The notes: generated from the letters alone by a model not told the origin. DNA of 14,195 bases from Muribaculaceae bacterium (GCA_022511505.1 JAFLTK010000248.1:1-14195), one strand, 5' to 3'. Shown: positions 7,105 through 14,110, counted from the first letter of the stretch. Numbers and translations: made by a program.

Positions 7105-8516
7105 ATACTACCGATAGTAACGACTTGACACGATATACCAATCTCTACTTTGTTGGTGCCGGCGGCATCGGCATGGCCGCTTTAGAGCGCTATTTCCTCA
7201 GTCGCGGCTGCCATGTGGCCGGATATGACCGCACCCCGTCGGCACTGACCGACGCGCTTCGGGCCGAGGGCGTGGAGATTGTCTTTGACGACGACCCGGC
7301 GCTCATCCCCGACGCCATGCGCGACCCCTCGACAACTCTCGTTGTCTACACCCCGGCCGTTGGCGCCGACCATCGCGGGCTCCAATTCTTCCGCTCGGCC
7401 GGACATAAGGTCATCAAACGCGCCGCCCTCCTTGGGCTCATCACCCGCAACTCGCGAGGCATCTGCTTTGCCGGCACCCACGGCAAGACGACCACCTCGT
7501 CGATGGCGGCCCACCTGCTTCACTGCTCCCCGACGGGCTGCAACGCGTTTCTGGGCGGTATCTTGCGCAACTACAACAGCAACCTGTTGCTGAGCGACAC
7601 CAGCGACCTGAGCGTCATCGAGGCCGATGAGTTTGACCGCTCGTTCCACCAACTGCGCCCCGCGGTAGCCGTTGTCACCTCGACCGACCCTGACCACCTC
7701 GACATCTATGGCACCGAGGATGCCTATCTGGAAAGTTTCGCCCATTTCACCTCCCTCATCAAGCCGGGGGGCACACTGATTGTCCACGAGGGATTGAAAC
7801 TCGTGCCCCGCGTCGACCCGTCGGTCACGGTCTACACCTACGGCCACGGAGAAACCGGCGATTTCCACCCGGCAAACATCCGTCGCGGCAACGGCACCAT
7901 CGTCATGGACGTCGTTACCCCCTCAGGCACAATCACCGACATCGAGCTCGGCGTCCCCGTCGAGATTAACATCGACAACGCCATCGCCGCCATCGCCGGA
8001 GTGTGGGCCGCCGGTGCCCTCGACATCCCCTCGACCCGCGAGGCGATGAAATCATTCATGGGTCCCAAACGCCGCTTTGAGTTCCTACTCCGTGAGCCGG
8101 GTCCCGGCGGGCGCGCAATCATCGACGACTATGCCCATCACCCCGACGAACTCAAGGCTTCAATCACCTCGGTCAAAGCCCTTTACCCCGACCGCCGACT
8201 GACCGTCGTGTTCCAGCCCCACCTCTATACCCGAACCCGCGACTTCGCCCCCCAATTTGCCGAAGCGCTCTCGGCGGCCGACGACGTTATTCTCCTCGAC
8301 ATCTATCCCGCCCGCGAGGAACCCATCCCCGGAGTGACCTCCCAAATCATTTTTGACCGCGTTACAGCGCCCTCTAAATCGCTTTGTAGCAAAGAAAATT
8401 TGATTAAACGACTGAAAAGTTGTAACTTTGACATCCTTTTAACGGCAGGCGCCGGCGATATCGACCGTCTTCTGCCGGCTATCGTTGAGTCTACAATCAA
8501 CCCGGCAAACGACTAA
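7101..8516 (+). CDS. murC: UDP-N-acetylmuramate--L-alanine ligase
   Basis: MurC is the cytoplasmic ATP-dependent ligase that adds the first residue, L-Ala, to UDP-MurNAc. At 471 residues it is of normal length. Motifs in order are FVGAGGIGMAAL (17-28), the P-loop GTHGKTTTS (125-133), EADEFDRS (174-181), STDPDHLDIYG (194-204), DDYAHHPDE (342-350), QPHLYTRTRDF (372-382), DIYPAREEPI (400-409) and LTAGAGDID (447-455). The start codon overlaps the murG stop by 4 bases. Bases 8375-8440, encoding roughly residues 426-446, are conspicuously AT-rich and contain a match to the Bacteroidota promoter consensus. The ddl gene that follows murC in E. coli is missing here. Confidence 0.96.
   Translation: MNTTDSNDLTRYTNLYFVGAGGIGMAALERYFLSRGCHVAGYDRTPSALTDALRAEGVEIVFDDDPALIPDAMRDPSTTLVVYTPAVGADHRGLQFFRSAGHKVIKRAALLGLITRNSRGICFAGTHGKTTTSSMAAHLLHCSPTGCNAFLGGILRNYNSNLLLSDTSDLSVIEADEFDRSFHQLRPAVAVVTSTDPDHLDIYGTEDAYLESFAHFTSLIKPGGTLIVHEGLKLVPRVDPSVTVYTYGHGETGDFHPANIRRGNGTIVMDVVTPSGTITDIELGVPVEINIDNAIAAIAGVWAAGALDIPSTREAMKSFMGPKRRFEFLLREPGPGGRAIIDDYAHHPDELKASITSVKALYPDRRLTVVFQPHLYTRTRDFAPQFAEALSAADDVILLDIYPAREEPIPGVTSQIIFDRVTAPSKSLCSKENLIKRLKSCNFDILLTAGAGDIDRLLPAIVESTINPAND
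8399..8430 (+). promoter_or_regulatory. Putative internal promoter in murC for ftsQAZ
   Basis: TTTG at 8399-8402 and TAACTTTG at 8423-8430 match the Bacteroidota -33 (TTTG) and -7 (TAnnTTTG) elements, with 20 bases between them. This is the same spacing as the tRNA-Asp promoter in this window. The site lies in a local AT-rich dip inside murC, about 95 bases before the ftsQ start. A short dyad, CTTTG-tag-CAAAG (8382-8394), sits just upstream. Confidence 0.55.
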
Positions 8517-8526
8517 ATATCTGCAA

Positions 8527-9468
8527 ATGAACAAGATAGTGCGAATCATAATATCGGTTATCCTTGCCGCGTGGCTCGTTGCCTCGCTGGTGCTGACTGC
8601 TGCCTGGAGCAACAATCGGCGCTGTGCGGGCATCGCCATCGAGGTAAACGATACCGCTCGCTTTGTGACCGCACAAGAAATTGCTCGCGACCTGTCGACA
8701 CTCGGCTTCACCGGCCGCGGCCGCCTGCTCAAGGATATCAATACCGACTCTATCGAGCGATTCCTTCTCGCCAACGACAAGATTGAAAGCGTCGACGTCG
8801 TCAAACTGACCAGCGATTCCATCTTGATTTCAATCACCCCCATGGTACCCGTGGCTCGCATCTTTGACGACCTCGCCGACGAGTCCTACTACATCAACCG
8901 CACAGGCAAGCACATCAAGGCCGACGCTCGCTACCACATCAATCTACCCATCATCGTCGGCAACTTCCCCGACACCACTTTCACCCCACTTCATCTCCTC
9001 CCCCTTATCGACTATATCAGCGCCGACAGCCTCTGGAACAATTTTGTCACCATGATAAAAGTCGACTCGCCGACCGACGTCTATATCGTCCCCTCAATCC
9101 GAGGCCACGTCATCAACCTCGGCGAGCCGGCCGATTTCGACTCCAAATTTTCGCGCCTGACAACGTTCTACCGCAATGTCATGCCCGTCAAGGGGTGGCA
9201 GTACTATGACACGTTGTCCCTCAAATGGAACGGACAGATTGTGGCAACACGGCGTCAGAAACCCCACACCCCCACCGAGCGCAAAGGAGGCGACGAGGAC
9301 GAGAACATCGACCTGTCGACAATGCTCGTCGGCAGCGACATCGCCCCGGGACAGACGCGCCTGGGTGCCAAAGCCAACGCCGAGAAAGACATCCCCGCCG
9401 TCAAAAACCGCCCTAAGCCCAAGCCCGACGGCGGCGACGAGCCCTCCTCCCAAAAGAAACAAAACTAA
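8527..9468 (+). CDS. ftsQ: Cell division protein FtsQ (POTRA-domain, bitopic membrane protein)
   Basis: FtsQ is a single-pass inner-membrane division protein with a periplasmic POTRA domain that links early and late divisome components. The ATG at 8527 gives 313 residues: a 6-residue cytoplasmic start, a membrane segment at about 7-27, a POTRA-like region at about 34-105 (VTAQEIARDL, then IESVDVVKLTSDSILISI), and a beta domain ending in YDTLSLKWNGQIVATRR, typical of Bacteroidota FtsQ. The last ~65 residues are polar and probably disordered (Lys, Asp, Pro and Gly rich). An in-frame TTG at 8485 would extend the protein back into murC and is less likely. Sequence similarity in this family is low, so the call rests on topology, the C-terminal motif and the position between murC and ftsA. 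It starts 10 bases after murC. Confidence 0.87.
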   Translation: MNKIVRIIISVILAAWLVASLVLTAAWSNNRRCAGIAIEVNDTARFVTAQEIARDLSTLGFTGRGRLLKDINTDSIERFLLANDKIESVDVVKLTSDSILISITPMVPVARIFDDLADESYYINRTGKHIKADARYHINLPIIVGNFPDTTFTPLHLLPLIDYISADSLWNNFVTMIKVDSPTDVYIVPSIRGHVINLGEPADFDSKFSRLTTFYRNVMPVKGWQYYDTLSLKWNGQIVATRRQKPHTPTERKGGDEDENIDLSTMLVGSDIAPGQTRLGAKANAEKDIPAVKNRPKPKPDGGDEPSSQKKQN

Positions 9469-9534
9469 CCACCATCTTCATCATATACCTCTCACCTCTA
9501 AACCACTCAACACGCCAAAAAACCAATTTTCAGC
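9469..9534 (+). promoter_or_regulatory. G-depleted leader of ftsA
   Basis: The 66-base ftsQ-ftsA gap has only two Gs on the coding strand and consists of C, A and T runs, including ACCTCTC directly followed by ACCTCTA (9487-9500). It has no Shine-Dalgarno and little capacity to fold. It resembles in composition the AAC-rich leaders of murG and ftsZ, and may be an unstructured ribosome landing stretch (inference). Confidence 0.4.
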
Positions 9535-11061
9535 ATGGAACCTAAACATATAATCGCCCTCGAGATAGGAAGCTCTAAAATCAGAGGAGCCTCGGGAACC
9601 TATGACCCCCTGACCGGCGCTGTCACCGTCACCGCAGTTCAGGAAGAGAAACTCGTTGACTGTGTGCGCTACGGCTGCATACAGAATGTGGCCGAGGTCA
9701 CCAATCGAGTCAGGTCAATCATCAATCGGCTTCAGGACGCCGACCCCTCGCGCGTCATCAAGGGCGTATATGTTGGCATCGGCGGCCGCTCGCTGTCGGC
9801 GTCGGCAACCCCGTTCGAGCGCCGCTTTGCAACCGATACCGAGATTACGGCCGACATTATCAACAACATCTTTGACGAGGCACGCTCGGCAGCGTTTGTC
9901 GACCGCGACATCATCGACGTCACCCCCCGCGAGTTCCGCATCGACAGCGGCAACGTCGCCCGCCCCATCGGCAACATGAGCCGCTCAATATCGGCCGTGC
10001 TCAACCTCATCTCGGCCCGCCCCCAGATTAAGCGCAACATCAACACTGTCGTTCGTGACCGCCTCGGCCTCGCCATCAACGGCTACATCGTGCGCCAGAT
10101 TGCAATCAGCAACGTCGTCCTCAGTTACGACGAGTCGCGTCTGGGTTGCATGCTCGTCGACTTTGGCGCCGAGACTACGACCGTCTCAATCCACCGCGGC
10201 GGCATGCTCCAATATCTGGCAACCCTACCCATGGGCTCGCGCAACATCACCCGCGACATCACCGCCCTCAACCACCTCGAGGAAAACGCCGAGCAACTCA
10301 AAATCCGCAGCGGCAACGTCAGCAAGCCCAGTATGACGGCCGCCTACGGCGCCTACGACCCCGCGGCTCCCTACGGGGGCGACTTCGTCGAGATGAACAA
10401 CTATGTCGCCGCCCGTGCCGGCGAGATTATCGCCAACATCATCCAGCAAATCAAATATGCCGGGCTGACCGCCGACAAGCTTCCCGGCGGCATCGTCATC
10501 GTTGGCAACGGAGCCCGCTTGCGCGGTTTCAACGAAGCCCTCAGCGAGGCCGCCGAGATGAGCGTCCACGTCGGCACCCCAACCGGTATCTCTATCAAAG
10601 ACCCGTCAATCCACCTCTCAGAAGCCGTCGACGTCATCTCCATACTCCACGCTGCCGCCACCGGCGGGGGCCGCGACTGCACCGAGTCCCTGCGCCGCGC
10701 TCAGCCTCAGCCACAACCCCGGCCCGAAACCGCCGGGCCTACTTGGCAAGAATTGCAAGCTCAACAGTTGGCTCAGCAGCAAGCAGAACTCGCCCGACAG
10801 CAAGCCCAACAGCGCGCCCGGGAAGAAGCCCGGCTCCGTGCCGAGCAAGAAGTCCTACAGCGAGCCGAGCAGGAGGCTCGTGAGCGCGCCGAGCGAGAGG
10901 CTCAACAGCAAAACAACCCAACTCCCGAGCATGAGTCCAACAAAAAGAAAGGCCCCGCAAACAAAAACATCTTTACCCGAATCGCCGACTGGGGCAAAGT
11001 AAAAATTCTTGAAGCAATGAGAGAAGAAGGCGAAGACGAGTTTGACGCCGAAGAAGAATAA
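9535..11061 (+). CDS. ftsA: Cell division protein FtsA (actin-like, membrane tether for FtsZ)
   Basis: FtsA is an actin-fold ATPase that binds the FtsZ tail and anchors it to the inner membrane. The phosphate-1 loop is in ALEIGSSKIRG (8-18), phosphate-2 in LVDFGAETTTVSIHRGG (207-223), and the adenosine motif in GIVIVGNGARLRG (319-331). The 1C subdomain occupies about 85-165. At 508 residues it is about 90 longer than E. coli FtsA. The extra length is a linker at about 385-475: a Pro/Gln stretch, then Gln/Ala/Arg/Glu repeats with coiled-coil character. It is followed by the amphipathic C-terminal helix NIFTRIADWGKVKILEAM (478-495), the likely membrane-targeting sequence, and an acidic tail. 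The position before ftsZ confirms the identity. Confidence 0.95.
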   Translation: MEPKHIIALEIGSSKIRGASGTYDPLTGAVTVTAVQEEKLVDCVRYGCIQNVAEVTNRVRSIINRLQDADPSRVIKGVYVGIGGRSLSASATPFERRFATDTEITADIINNIFDEARSAAFVDRDIIDVTPREFRIDSGNVARPIGNMSRSISAVLNLISARPQIKRNINTVVRDRLGLAINGYIVRQIAISNVVLSYDESRLGCMLVDFGAETTTVSIHRGGMLQYLATLPMGSRNITRDITALNHLEENAEQLKIRSGNVSKPSMTAAYGAYDPAAPYGGDFVEMNNYVAARAGEIIANIIQQIKYAGLTADKLPGGIVIVGNGARLRGFNEALSEAAEMSVHVGTPTGISIKDPSIHLSEAVDVISILHAAATGGGRDCTESLRRAQPQPQPRPETAGPTWQELQAQQLAQQQAELARQQAQQRAREEARLRAEQEVLQRAEQEARERAEREAQQQNNPTPEHESNKKKGPANKNIFTRIADWGKVKILEAMREEGEDEFDAEEE

Positions 11062-11074
11062 TCCCCCTCCTCAC

Positions 11075-11207
11075 TTATTGTTTTTATTGTTGTTACTGTT
11101 TTTATTGTTTTTTTCTGATGCGACACCAACAACATCAACAACACCAACAACAATAACAACACCAACAACATCAACAACATCAACAACACCATCAACGACA
11201 ACAATAT
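11075..11207 (+). repeat. Facing nonamer arrays (inverted) in the ftsA-ftsZ spacer
   Basis: The T-rich arm (11075-11110) has four 9-base units of form TTAYTGTTK: TTATTGTTT, TTATTGTTG, TTACTGTTT and TTATTGTTT. After a short unique segment, the AAC-rich arm (11127-11207) is exactly nine 9-base units, variants of CAACAACAY; the last unit is CAACAATAT and abuts the ftsZ ATG. ATTGTTGTT (11086-11094) is perfectly complementary to AACAACAAT (11146-11154). The AAC arm has one G in 81 bases. A 27-base block starting at 11126 is identical to one starting at 5963 before murG. Confidence 0.88.
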
Positions 11208-12575
11208 ATGTCAGACAACAATACAACCCCCATCGACGACACCTCGCGCTATCTCGACGCAACCCCCGCTCCCACCATCATCAAGGCCGTTGGCGTTGGC
11301 GGTGGTGGCGGAAACGCCGTTGACCACATGTTCAAGCAAGGGATTCCCGACATATCCTTTGCCAACATCAACACCGACCTTCAGGACCTGCGCAACACCA
11401 AGGTCCCGACCAAAATCGTCATAGGCGACGGCCTGGGCGCCGGCAATGACCCCGAGGTGGGACGTCAAGCCGCCGAAGACTCGGCCGACAAAATTGCCGA
11501 ACTTTTTAAAGACGGCACCAAGATGGTGTTTATCACCGCTGGTATGGGCGGTGGCACCGGCACCGGCGCCGCCCCCGTCGTGGCACGAATCGCCAAAGAG
11601 TGTGGTATGTTGACCGTCGGTATCGTCACCATCCCCTTCCTCTTTGAAGGTCGCCGCAAAATCCTCAAAGCCATCGATGCCGCCGACGAGATGGCCAAAC
11701 ACGTCGACTCACTGATGGTCATCAACAACGAGCGACTCACCGAAATCTATGGCGACTACAGTTTCCTAAACGCCTTTGCCAAGGCCGACGACACCCTCTC
11801 AATAGCCGCCCGCTCAATCTCAGAACTCATCAGCACCGAGGGCAAAATGAACCTCGACTTCAATGATGTCAACACAACATTACGCGACGGTGGCGCCGCC
11901 ATCATCTCAACCGGCTTTGGCGAGGGCGACGGCCGCGTCACCCAAGCCATCGAGGACGCCCTACGCTCCCCCCTCCTGCGCAACCGCGACATCCTCGGCA
12001 GCAAAAAACTCCTCTTCAACATCTACTTCTCTGAAGAAGCCGAGACCGAGTTCAAGATGGAAGAAACTGCCGAACTGACCAACTTCATCAACAACATCGA
12101 CAACGACGTCGACGTCATCTGGGGCGTAGGGCTCGACAACACCCTTGGCAACAAAGTCAAGATAACCATCCTTGCCTCAGGCTTTGACGTCGCCCTGCGC
12201 GACGAGGCCGTCCCCACCTCCGCGCCCCACAACAACGCCACCGCGCCCGGCGAGGGCTCCCGCACCTTCACCCCCTCCAAAGACAAGCCCGCCAAAGCCT
12301 CCGAGCCCAGCAAAGAAGACATGCGACGCATCGGCCAGGAATATGGGTCAGACAAAGTCAGCACCATGGAAGGCAACCGCCAGCGCTTCATCATCCTCGC
12401 CCCCAACCAGATGGACGACGACGAGATAATCGAAATTCTCGAGACCACCCCCACCCTCAACCGCGACAAGCGCCTCGTCGACAACATCCGCGGCGGCCAT
12501 CCAACCACCTCGCGCTACGGCGCCGACCACCCCGCCGGCACCCACCCCTCCCAAAACCAAATCAACGTCCTTTAA
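11208..12575 (+). CDS. ftsZ: Cell division protein FtsZ (tubulin-like GTPase)
   Basis: FtsZ polymerises into the cytoplasmic ring that scaffolds septation. The 455-residue protein has a ~23-residue polar N-terminal extension, then the GTPase core: AVGVGGGGGNAV (27-38), the tubulin signature GGGTGTG (114-120), IPFLFEGRRK (142-151), the synergy (T7) loop NLDFNDV (215-221) with both Asp residues, and the C-terminal domain to about 330. A disordered linker (about 335-395) leads to TTPTLNRDKR (413-422), the probable conserved peptide that binds FtsA, and a further ~33-residue tail. The ATG at 11208 directly follows a nonamer repeat array, and residues 3-7 (DNNTT) are encoded by similar sequence, so the N-terminus may derive in part from the repeat. 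An in-frame TAA at 11154 limits any upstream start. Confidence 0.97.
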   Translation: MSDNNTTPIDDTSRYLDATPAPTIIKAVGVGGGGGNAVDHMFKQGIPDISFANINTDLQDLRNTKVPTKIVIGDGLGAGNDPEVGRQAAEDSADKIAELFKDGTKMVFITAGMGGGTGTGAAPVVARIAKECGMLTVGIVTIPFLFEGRRKILKAIDAADEMAKHVDSLMVINNERLTEIYGDYSFLNAFAKADDTLSIAARSISELISTEGKMNLDFNDVNTTLRDGGAAIISTGFGEGDGRVTQAIEDALRSPLLRNRDILGSKKLLFNIYFSEEAETEFKMEETAELTNFINNIDNDVDVIWGVGLDNTLGNKVKITILASGFDVALRDEAVPTSAPHNNATAPGEGSRTFTPSKDKPAKASEPSKEDMRRIGQEYGSDKVSTMEGNRQRFIILAPNQMDDDEIIEILETTPTLNRDKRLVDNIRGGHPTTSRYGADHPAGTHPSQNQINVL

Positions 12576-12623
12576 CCACTCCCCGCGACAATATCTCTAT
12601 CGAGAATAAGCATAAAGACTGTA

Positions 12624-12681
12624 AATCAGAGCAAAATCTCAGCGACATGCCAACCTGTGTTGTTCCGATTTTGCTCTGATT
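12624..12681 (+). other. Perfect 15-bp inverted repeat with 28-base loop
   Basis: AATCAGAGCAAAATC (12624-12638) is the exact reverse complement of GATTTTGCTCTGATT (12667-12681), separated by 28 bases. It lies 48 bases after the ftsZ stop. No T-run follows on either strand, so classical termination is not supported. Part of its left arm (GCAAAATCTC) resembles the right arm of the next hairpin (GCAAAACCTC). Confidence 0.6.
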
Positions 12682-12711
12682 GCGCGTTTTGAAACACCGG
12701 CCGAGCAACAC

Positions 12712-12745
12712 GCGAGGTTTTGCACACGATTGTGCAAAACCTCGC
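12712..12745 (+). terminator. Perfect 15-bp hairpin, candidate terminator of the dcw operon
   Basis: GCGAGGTTTTGCACA (12712-12726) pairs perfectly with TGTGCAAAACCTCGC (12731-12745) around the tetraloop CGAT. As RNA this is a very stable stem. It is the only strong candidate for stopping ftsZ transcripts, but it is followed by CCATTTAAAG rather than a T-run. It may instead be a processing site or part of a two-hairpin RNA or repeat element. Confidence 0.4.
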
Positions 12746-12822
12746 CCATTTAAAGACAATTTGCTTGGAATACTCAAATACTATGAAAAGCATCAGAGTT
12801 ACAACAATTTTTAATGTTTTTA

Positions 12823-12852
12823 TTTGTTTTTAATAATTTTTATCTAAATTTG
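12823..12852 (+). promoter_or_regulatory. Bacteroidota-type promoter of the protease gene
   Basis: TTTG at 12823-12826 (-33) and TAAATTTG at 12845-12852 (-7, TAnnTTTG) are separated by 18 bases in a strongly AT-rich stretch. Transcription would start near 12858-12862, giving a leader of about 30 bases. The protease is therefore probably its own unit, separate from ftsZ. Confidence 0.65.
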
Positions 12853-12889
12853 TAGGCAATAAATCTAAACACCTATCTTTCTATCAATC

Positions 12890-13966
12890 ATGAAAATTAG
12901 AAACCTTTCGTTACTCATATTATTCATTGGTGTTCTTTTGACATCATGCAACAACAAGAAAGCCGCCGACATTGAAGAAGAAATGGCCTCGGGAGTTGTA
13001 CTTATCCAAAACAAGTCTTTCTATGAAGTGCGGTTGTCAAACAATTCCACCATCTATTTCAAGGGATTTGATGAAGATGGAGATTTGTGCGGACTGACCT
13101 TTGACAAGGACTCTATACAGGTGCAGACCGGTTTTGGCACAGGATTCTTTATCTCTGAAGATGGAAAGATAGCCACCAATGCCCATGTGATTTCTGATAT
13201 AGTTGATGATAATAAGATCACACGCTCGGTTGATGACATCATGGATGCAATAAAAACATTGGTTCGCTATTATTATAATGAACTTAGTGACAAATATGAT
13301 GAAGCATACGGATGGTATCAATACGCAAACTACTCTCCTGATGTTAGTTACGACGACTTCTACAAAGTAAAAGCATTGGTGGAATACTATAGCAATGAAA
13401 TGGATGACTGTCGAGCAGTATACAATGAACTGGACAGAGTCAGAATTTCAAATTCAGACATTACTTACCATAATGAGGTCAGTATAGGCTATAACAATAC
13501 CCATGTCACTAACGAATCTGACCTCGTTCCGTGTGTCGTTCTGGATGTAGATAAAGACCATGACCTGGGAATTATACAACTCAAAAGCAAGGCAACACCG
13601 GCCGGCAAAAAGGTATTTGAGATACCCGAAGAGGACCCGATTGAGGCATATTCAATTATGGACAACTTGACTTCCAGACTGTCAGAAGACAAGAATGACA
13701 AATTGTATATGACTAGTTATAATTTGGGACCGGCATTGGCCATTACCAAAGAGGGTATCAAGTCTCAATTTAACCATGGTAGTATCAGCCAAAAGACCGA
13801 AGATCGCTTGATGTATTCCATCCCGGCTCTCCATGGCAGTAGCGGCTCGCCGGTTGTCAATCAAAAAGGTGAACTTGTTGCCATAAATTTTGCAAGCCTT
13901 TCGGGGACTCAAAATTTCAATTATGGCATTAGGGTCAAATATTTGAAAAATCTAATAAACAAATAA
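12890..13966 (+). CDS. Trypsin-like serine protease lipoprotein
   Basis: The 358-residue product starts with a lipoprotein signal peptide: a basic MKIR, a hydrophobic core and the lipobox LTSC with the lipidated Cys at 20, so it is probably membrane-anchored in the envelope. The mature part has the chymotrypsin-fold triad: GTGFFISEDGKIATNAHV places His at 99, HDLGIIQL places Asp at 225, and GSSGSPVV places Ser at 318. The oxyanion motif is GSSGSP instead of GNSGGP. The opening resembles HtrA-like (S1C) proteases but no PDZ domain follows. About 125 residues separate His from Asp, including a Tyr- and acid-rich, probably helical insertion (about 110-190). Substrate unknown. The gene has its own promoter, a short leader, and an AT-rich composition and codon use unlike the dcw genes, which suggests separate ancestry. 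No gene symbol is warranted. Confidence 0.82.
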   Translation: MKIRNLSLLILFIGVLLTSCNNKKAADIEEEMASGVVLIQNKSFYEVRLSNNSTIYFKGFDEDGDLCGLTFDKDSIQVQTGFGTGFFISEDGKIATNAHVISDIVDDNKITRSVDDIMDAIKTLVRYYYNELSDKYDEAYGWYQYANYSPDVSYDDFYKVKALVEYYSNEMDDCRAVYNELDRVRISNSDITYHNEVSIGYNNTHVTNESDLVPCVVLDVDKDHDLGIIQLKSKATPAGKKVFEIPEEDPIEAYSIMDNLTSRLSEDKNDKLYMTSYNLGPALAITKEGIKSQFNHGSISQKTEDRLMYSIPALHGSSGSPVVNQKGELVAINFASLSGTQNFNYGIRVKYLKNLINK

Positions 13967-13981
13967 AAATGCTTTATGCGA

Positions 13982-14035
13982 GGGGTTTTGGGCATGGGGA
14001 GAGGCGGAATTATGGGAAATCCCGGGAAATTGGGG
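13982..14035 (+). other. G-run block between protease gene and tRNA
   Basis: Six runs of three or four Gs occur in 54 bases (13982-13985, 13990-13992, 13996-13999, 14014-14016, 14024-14026, 14032-14035). The later part has a roughly 10-base period starting GGGAAAT. It lies just past the protease stop and is unlike the AT-rich sequence on both sides. It could fold as a relaxed G-quadruplex, but one loop is 14 bases long. No terminator is recognised in 13967-14071. Confidence 0.35.
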
Positions 14036-14071
14036 AAAATGAAGATTTTTTTGAAAAAAAGTTGTGAAATA

Positions 14072-14103
14072 TTTGCACGGTTCAAAATTTCGCCTTACCT
14101 TTG
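14072..14103 (+). promoter_or_regulatory. Bacteroidota-type promoter of tRNA-Asp
   Basis: TTTG at 14072-14075 and TACCTTTG at 14096-14103 match the -33 and -7 (TAnnTTTG) elements with a 20-base spacer. Transcription would begin near 14108-14112, about 35 bases before the mature tRNA. Confidence 0.75.
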
Positions 14104-14110
14104 CAACGCA

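Larger units (their letters stand above)
12576..12889. other. 314-base intergenic region after ftsZ
   Basis: No convincing gene lies here. The first half is mixed in composition and holds two perfect 15-bp inverted repeats (12624-12681 and 12712-12745). The second half (about 12790-12870) is very AT-rich and holds the promoter of the protease gene. A minus-strand open frame (12562-12777, TTG start) spans both hairpins and is probably spurious. In other Bacteroidales a yqeY-like gene often follows ftsZ; none is present here. Confidence 0.7.

Noticed and set aside
8485..8526. Upstream TTG start for ftsQ overlapping the murC end
   Set aside because: The ATG at 8527 gives a normal short cytoplasmic tail and membrane segment; the extension adds polar residues with no family support.
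11127..11207. CRISPR-like array before ftsZ
   Set aside because: The 9-base units are contiguous with no spacers and no cas genes are present; it is a simple tandem repeat.
12562..12777. Minus-strand 71-codon open frame in the gap after ftsZ
   Set aside because: It starts with TTG, overlaps the ftsZ 3' end and both inverted repeats, and has no minus-strand promoter of TAnnTTTG type. It should be revisited if the region proves to be repeated with a conserved reading frame.
14046..14060. T7-G-A7 inverted repeat as a terminator
   Set aside because: A one-base loop cannot form a hairpin, and there is no GC stem; it is more likely upstream AT-rich sequence of the tRNA promoter.
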